From Geobacillus thermoleovorans (GTDB taxonomy: Bacteria > Bacillota > Bacilli > Bacillales > Anoxybacillaceae), in assembly GCF_001610955.1 (NCBI RefSeq), contig NZ_CP014335.1:2551001-2615000 (forward strand): a stretch of 64,000 nt of DNA, given 5' to 3'. Position 1 is the first letter of the stretch; every line of letters starts with the position of its first letter. Positions 60,179 through 64,000 of this stretch are shown piece after piece. The notes beneath the pieces are model-generated. The model did not search any database and was not told where the DNA came from. It saw nothing but the letters and a program-made list of their open reading frames with translations. Position numbers and translations under genes: made by a program.

Positions 60179-60718
60179 TCAGACGCGGCCATGAATCCAC
60201 CAGTTGCCAAGCATCTCCGACAACACCGGCGTATGTTTCACAATCACGGTCGCCATGAGCGAATGCTGCAGCTGCTCCTGCACGCTGTCAATCGGCACGA
60301 GCGCCCCGATATACAAAAACAAAAAGACGAGCAAATACACTTCCGCAAATCCGAGCGCCGCCCCCGCCAGACGGTTGACGCTGCGCAACAGCGGCAGCTG
60401 GGCGACGAAATCGAGCATCGAGCCGACGATTTGAAGCACGATTTTCACCACAAAAAATAAAAGTGCAAAGGAAATCGCCCGATAATAGGCATCGTCTAAA
60501 TGGGTGCTCTGAAACAGCAGCTTCATCGTCTCCGGATCGCCGAACGTCGGATATGGAATCCAAAGGCGCAATGTCGGTACAAACCGCTCATAATACTGAT
60601 AAGCAACGAAAAAGGCAATGAAAAACCCGGCCATATGAATGAATTGGAGAATAAAGCCGCGCTTCAGCCCGATCATCGCCCCCAGCAACAGGACAAACAG
60701 CAGCACGACATCAATCAT
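60179..60718 (-). CDS. yshB: CvpA-family membrane protein (YshB-like)
   Basis: 179 residues with four to five hydrophobic helices; start MIDVVLLFVLLLGAMIGLKRGFILQ is the CvpA signature (colicin V production protein family). Role in Bacillus unknown. The start overlaps the zapA end by 8 bases, with AAGGATGGGG upstream. The gene lies between zapA and polX, as in B. subtilis. Confidence 0.88.
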   Translation of the reverse strand: MIDVVLLFVLLLGAMIGLKRGFILQFIHMAGFFIAFFVAYQYYERFVPTLRLWIPYPTFGDPETMKLLFQSTHLDDAYYRAISFALLFFVVKIVLQIVGSMLDFVAQLPLLRSVNRLAGAALGFAEVYLLVFLFLYIGALVPIDSVQEQLQHSLMATVIVKHTPVLSEMLGNWWIHGRV

Positions 60719-60986
60719 CGCGTTCCCCATCCTTCTCCTTCTTCAGCTGTTCACGAAGCCGGTTGTATTCTTCCTTTAACTTCAAATACTCACTGGCAAT
60801 ATTGACGGCCGTCAAAACGGCCAGTTTCGGCACATCGAGCATCGGATTTTTCTCACTGAATTCATGCATTTTATCGTCAACGAACGCCGCCACGAGCCGG
60901 ATATGGGCTGGGCTTTCCGCGCCGACGATCGTGTAGTCTTGACCATAGATGCGGACGCTCACCCGCGTTTTTGGCTGTCCTGTCAA
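60711..60986 (-). CDS. zapA: Cell division protein ZapA
   Basis: 91 residues. N-terminal VSVRIYGQDYTIVGAESPAHIRLVAAFVDDKM followed by a coiled coil (IASEYLKLKEEYNRLREQLKKEKD). Bundles FtsZ filaments at the division site. The start is a TTG at 60986 with GGGGGAG seven bases upstream. Heads the zapA-yshB-polX-mutS2 operon, divergent from rnhC. Confidence 0.93.
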   Translation of the reverse strand: MTGQPKTRVSVRIYGQDYTIVGAESPAHIRLVAAFVDDKMHEFSEKNPMLDVPKLAVLTAVNIASEYLKLKEEYNRLREQLKKEKDGERDD

Positions 60987-61036
60987 ACTTTCTCCCCCAT
61001 TTCGCAAAATCCTACTGTTTATCATATCATGAACGC

Positions 61037-61045
61037 TGGTATAAT
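61037..61045 (+). promoter_or_regulatory. Extended -10 promoter element of rnhC
   Basis: TGGTATAAT on the plus strand, 53 bases ahead of rnhC; a weak -35 (TTTATC) lies 16 bases upstream. Confidence 0.6.
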
Positions 61046-61097
61046 GGAAAGATGCGACACACAGCGACGATAGAGAAGATAAAGGAGCGATCGAACA

Positions 61098-62033
61098 TTG
61101 TCAAACTATGTGATTCAAGCCGATCAACAGCTGCTTGACGCCTTGCGCGCCCACTACCAAGACGCCTTATCCGACCGGCTTCCGGCCGGAGCGTTGTTTG
61201 CCGTCAAGCGCCCGGATGTCGTCATCACCGCCTACCGCTCAGGCAAAGTGCTGTTTCAAGGGAAAGCGGCGGAGCAAGAAGCAGGGAAATGGATGGTGAA
61301 GAGGGGGGCTGATCCAGGCAAACGACAGGAGAGAGAGACCGCCTCGCCCCCATTGGAACATAGGCTCGAGAAGCTTTCTGCCATCGGTTCGGATGAAGTC
61401 GGCACCGGGGACTATTTCGGCCCGATCGTCGTCGCCGCCGCCTACGTTGATCGGTCGCATATCGCCAAAATCGCGGCGCTTGGCGTGAAAGATTCAAAGC
61501 AACTAACGGACGAGGCGATCCACAAAATCGCCCCCGCCATCATGGAAACGGCGCCGTATGCCGTCACTGTGCTTGATAACGCCGAATACAACCGCTGGCA
61601 GCGAAGCGGAATGCCGCAGACGAAAATGAAGGCGCTGCTTCACAACCGGACGCTCGCGAAACTTGTTGACGCCATCGCGCCCATCGAACCAGAAGCGATC
61701 ATCATCGATCAGTTTTTAGAACGCGGCTCGTATTTCCGCTGCCTCGCTGATGAAACGCGCATCGTAAGCGATCGGGTGCATTGCCTGCCAAAAGCAGAAA
61801 GCGTGCACGTGGCTGTCGCCGCCGCCTCGATCATCGCCCGCTATGTGTTTTTAGAAGAGATGGAGCGATTATCCCGCACCGTCGGCCTTTTGCTCCCGAA
61901 AGGCGCCGGCGCCATCGTTGACGAAGCCGCAGCCCGGATCATCCGCGAGCGAGGAGCTGAAGCACTTGAGACGTGCGCCAAGCTTCATTTTGCCAATACG
62001 AAAAAGGCGCTTGACATCGCCAAGCACCGGTAA
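61098..62033 (+). CDS. rnhC: Ribonuclease HIII
   Basis: 311 residues: N-terminal TBP-like substrate-binding domain (~1-85) and RNase H domain with GSDEVGTGDYFGPIVVAAAYV (catalytic D and E, ~95-115) and DQFLERGSYF. Removes RNA from RNA-DNA hybrids. The start is a TTG at 61098, with AAAGGAGCG upstream. Confidence 0.95.
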   Translation: MSNYVIQADQQLLDALRAHYQDALSDRLPAGALFAVKRPDVVITAYRSGKVLFQGKAAEQEAGKWMVKRGADPGKRQERETASPPLEHRLEKLSAIGSDEVGTGDYFGPIVVAAAYVDRSHIAKIAALGVKDSKQLTDEAIHKIAPAIMETAPYAVTVLDNAEYNRWQRSGMPQTKMKALLHNRTLAKLVDAIAPIEPEAIIIDQFLERGSYFRCLADETRIVSDRVHCLPKAESVHVAVAAASIIARYVFLEEMERLSRTVGLLLPKGAGAIVDEAAARIIRERGAEALETCAKLHFANTKKALDIAKHR

Positions 62034-62602
62034 TTGTTTCAATCACATCCATGGGAAACGGCAGCGTTGGCTCCGTTGCACAGGTCGACCCGTAGTAACT
62101 GAACGACACCGTTTCCCATCCTTTCCACATGTTTCGTTTTACGTTATGAAGAAAATGGCTTTTCATCCGCAAACAACCAAAAGGCTGTCCCCACCCAGCC
62201 TAGTGAGCCGGGATCATTAGACGGCCTATTCTGCCGCGCCATCGATGGCCTTCGATTTTTCCGTTGCTCGTACAAAATAATCCATTCCAGCAGAACGTGA
62301 ATGAATTGTAATCCCGATATGGTACGTCAAAATATCCCTTATCTTCATCAGTCGTCCGGGATGCCGCCCCATTAAGCACTGTCAGTTCTTCGGAATTTTG
62401 TTTTGGTGTAAAAAATCGATTGCAGCTTCACTACCTTACCATGACAGATGAAAGTCCAAAAACGCTTACGATATCAATACATAAAAATGGTTTGCTAACT
62501 GGTGGTCGACAACATACGTGGTGAACCGAAAAGAGTTCTCCACAAACTCTTGACTGACCGGGATTCATTTCCGGACAACGGCCAGAAAATCGTGCCAAAA
62601 AA
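62034..62602. other. ~570-bp gene-free stretch after rnhC
   Basis: No supported gene on either strand. It holds a long inverted repeat (62051-62061 ATGGGAAACGG with 62109-62119 CCGTTTCCCAT) and a small GGCTG/CAGCC hairpin (62183-62200) followed by TTTT on the minus strand. Short broken frames suggest decayed sequence, possibly a mobile-element relic. Confidence 0.5.
62051..62119. repeat. Inverted repeat downstream of rnhC
   Basis: Perfect 11-bp arms ATGGGAAACGG / CCGTTTCCCAT with a 47-base spacer, 18 bases after the rnhC stop. No U tract on the plus strand. Confidence 0.6.
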
Positions 62603-62632
62603 ACAAGACGCGCCAAAAAAGCAGCGTCTTGT
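62596..62632 (-). terminator. Terminator of the DJ-1/PfpI gene
   Basis: Perfect 9-bp stem ACAAGACGC / GCGTCTTGT (62632-62603) followed by TTTTTTTGG on the minus strand, 22 bases after the stop. Confidence 0.88.
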
Positions 62633-62653
62633 CACAAGTTCAGCCGATATCGC

Positions 62654-63319
62654 TCACGCCAGTTCTTCCAGCGCGGCGACGACTTTCTCCGCCGTGCTTC
62701 GGCTTGATTGCGGGTTTTGCCCAGTGATCAAGTTGCCGTCGCGCACCGAGAAATCGGTCCACTTCTCGCCGCGGACGAAATTCGCCCCGCGCAGGCGCAA
62801 GGTGGACTCCAACAAAAACGGCATATGGACGTCAAGCCCGACTTCGCGTTCTTCTTCGTCTGTAAACGACGTGATCGTTTTTCCTTTCACAATCGGCGTA
62901 CCGTCTTTGTATGTGGCGTTCACCAGCCCTGACGGACCGTGGCAGACAGCGGCGATGATCCGGCCGTCTTCGGCAAACTGCTGCAAGACGTATTGCAGCG
63001 TTTCATTGTCGGGAAAATCGAACATCGTCCCGTGTCCACCGGGAAGGAAAATGGCGTCAAACCCGTGTGCATCGTCTTTGCTTAAGCGCGCTGTATGTTT
63101 CAGCGCTGCTTCCGCCTCGGCCCAAGACGGGTCTTTTTCATTGATGCTGCGCGGGTCAAGCGGCACATCACCGCCTTGAATGCTCGCCACTTTCACGTCA
63201 TACCCTTTTTCTTTAAACACCAAATACGGCACGGCAAACTCTTCAAGCCAAAGCCCGGTTTTATGGTCGTCGGTGATCGTCGTATGGTTCGTCACCACCA
63301 TGAGCACTCGTTTCGTCAT
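62654..63319 (-). CDS. DJ-1/PfpI-family protein (class I amidotransferase-like)
   Basis: 221 residues. The nucleophile elbow is AAVCHGPSGLV (Cys ~133), with the preceding glutamate region FLPGGHGTMFDFPDN (~93-107). The layout (TDDHKTGLWLEEFAVPY near the N-terminus) is that of the HchA-like/type 1 glutamine amidotransferase-domain group, some of which are glyoxalase III or protein deglycase; which activity applies here is not decided by sequence. AAAGGAGG before the ATG. Monocistronic. Confidence 0.9.
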   Translation of the reverse strand: MTKRVLMVVTNHTTITDDHKTGLWLEEFAVPYLVFKEKGYDVKVASIQGGDVPLDPRSINEKDPSWAEAEAALKHTARLSKDDAHGFDAIFLPGGHGTMFDFPDNETLQYVLQQFAEDGRIIAAVCHGPSGLVNATYKDGTPIVKGKTITSFTDEEEREVGLDVHMPFLLESTLRLRGANFVRGEKWTDFSVRDGNLITGQNPQSSRSTAEKVVAALEELA

Positions 63320-63513
63320 GGCGTCATTCCTCCTTTAGGTTCTGGAATGTTCTCTATCACTCATCATACCTTTACATTGGGCAAAAACGGAAAAAATATG
63401 CTCGTGAAATAGAATCATGATTGAGGGGAATGAATCACTGGAAGATGATCAAGCAACACGAACAGAACGTACATTCTCTTGATTAGAAGGTCGGCATCCT
63501 TTCCGTTCTCCCT

Positions 63514-63551
63514 AAAAAAGAACGCCGCTTCCTAGATCTTGGGAAGCAGCG
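63514..63551 (-). terminator. Terminator of the MMPL transporter gene
   Basis: Stem CGCTGCTTCC / GGAAGCGGCG (63551-63523, one G-U/mismatch) followed by TTCTTTTTT on the minus strand, 14 bases after the stop. Confidence 0.82.
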
Positions 63552-63564
63552 ATGGCCCGCCTTC

Positions 63565-64000
63565 TTAACTAATTTTTTGTTGTTCCAGTCCGGTTGTCTC
63601 GCTTGCCAGCTGCCGAAACGGCCACCAGTTCGCGCGGCCGAACGTGCGGACCATGACCGGCACGAAAAGCGGCAGGACGACGAGGGCGTAAAGCAGGAGC
63701 CCTGTCAGCACAATCGTCGCAATTTGCAAAAGCGACAAGACGCCGGACGGATACATCGCGGCGAACGTTCCGCCCAAAATGACGGCGGCCGAGATGATGA
63801 CCGTCCCCATATGGCCCATCGCCGACAGCATCGCTTCCTTCACCGGCCGGCCGCGGTATTCGTTGAACCGATCCATCAGGAAGATGCTGTAGTCGATGCC
63901 GAGCGCCAAAAGCAGCACAAAGGCGAAGAACGACACCGCCCAGTTCAAGCCGGCATAGCCAAGGCCGTTGACGAAAATGAGCTCGGTGACGGCCATCGAC
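63565..64000 (-). CDS. MMPL-family (RND-like) membrane transporter, C-terminal part
   Basis: Only the last ~145 residues are in the window; the frame stays open to base 64000. It shows the MMPL C-terminal membrane domain with LGIDYSIFLMDRFNEYRGRPVKEAMLSAMGHMGTVIISAAVILGGTFAAM, the segment that holds the proton-relay Asp-Tyr pair (GIDYS) in these transporters, and three further helices. Likely an exporter of lipids or hydrophobic compounds (YdfJ-like); the N-terminal two thirds lie outside. Confidence 0.85.
   Translation of the reverse strand, partial: SMAVTELIFVNGLGYAGLNWAVSFFAFVLLLALGIDYSIFLMDRFNEYRGRPVKEAMLSAMGHMGTVIISAAVILGGTFAAMYPSGVLSLLQIATIVLTGLLLYALVVLPLFVPVMVRTFGRANWWPFRQLASETTGLEQQKIS

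Noticed and set aside
61939..62172. Minus-strand frame of 77 codons after rnhC
   Set aside because: It overlaps the rnhC 3' end and the inverted repeat and has no ribosome site; it may be a transposase relic, but nothing proves it.

Overview
The window looks like chromosome of a spore-forming, moderately GC-rich thermophilic member of the Bacillaceae, most likely Geobacillus or a close relative. This rests on the gene order, which follows the Bacillus subtilis valS-spoVID-hem-lon-clpX-tig-ilv/leu-rph-gerM-racE-gerE-sdh-uvrC-trxA-etf-lcfA-mutS2-rnhC block almost gene for gene, on the sporulation genes (ysxE, spoVID, lonB, gerM, gerE) and on strong AGGAGG-type ribosome binding sites with frequent GTG/TTG starts. 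Nearly all genes are on the minus strand. The species call is inference; no database was searched.

Layout. 1-1138: 5' part of valS and its T-box leader. 1231-3663: a small plus-strand membrane protein and the spore-coat pair ysxE/spoVID behind a sigma-E-type promoter. 3702-9936: haem operon hemA-X-C-D-B-L. 10058-19545: ysxD-like gene, GTPase ysxC, proteases lonA, lonB (with a sigma-F/G-type promoter) and clpX, trigger factor, ysoA. 19683-29263: branched-chain amino-acid block. ilvE lies first, behind a promoter flanked by CodY-like and CcpA (cre)-like sites. A leucine T-box follows, then ilvB-ilvH-ilvC-leuA-leuB-leuC-leuD. 29321-38043: a tandem noncoding repeat, ysnB-rdgB-rph, gerM, racE, a MarR regulator, gerE (sigma-K-type promoter) and sdhCAB. 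38288-40561: yslB and uvrC.

40568-49689 is the accessory part, inserted between uvrC and trxA, which I recall as near neighbours in B. subtilis. It holds (a) an overlapping four-gene operon for a lipid-linked sugar or cell-surface glycosylation pathway: an SDR epimerase, a UPF0104 flippase-like membrane protein, a membrane alkaline-phosphatase-superfamily enzyme and a dolichyl-phosphate-mannose-synthase-like GT2. A separate GT-C type membrane glycosyltransferase gene runs directly into uvrC. It also holds (b) two loci with Fur boxes: an operon of a membrane-anchored helical protein plus an FTR1/EfeU iron permease, and a lipoprotein gene. The lipoprotein has three internal repeats that resemble the FTR1 partner, so together they look like a non-canonical iron-uptake system that lacks EfeB.

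49806-64000: trxA, then the fatty-acid degradation block lcfA-fadR-fadB-like-etfB-etfA with a FadR-type operator over an internal promoter, two small membrane genes, mutS2, polX, yshB, zapA, divergent rnhC, a ~600-bp gene-free stretch, a DJ-1/PfpI-family protein and the C-terminal end of an MMPL transporter. I see no tRNA, rRNA, CRISPR array, prophage or intact insertion sequence.
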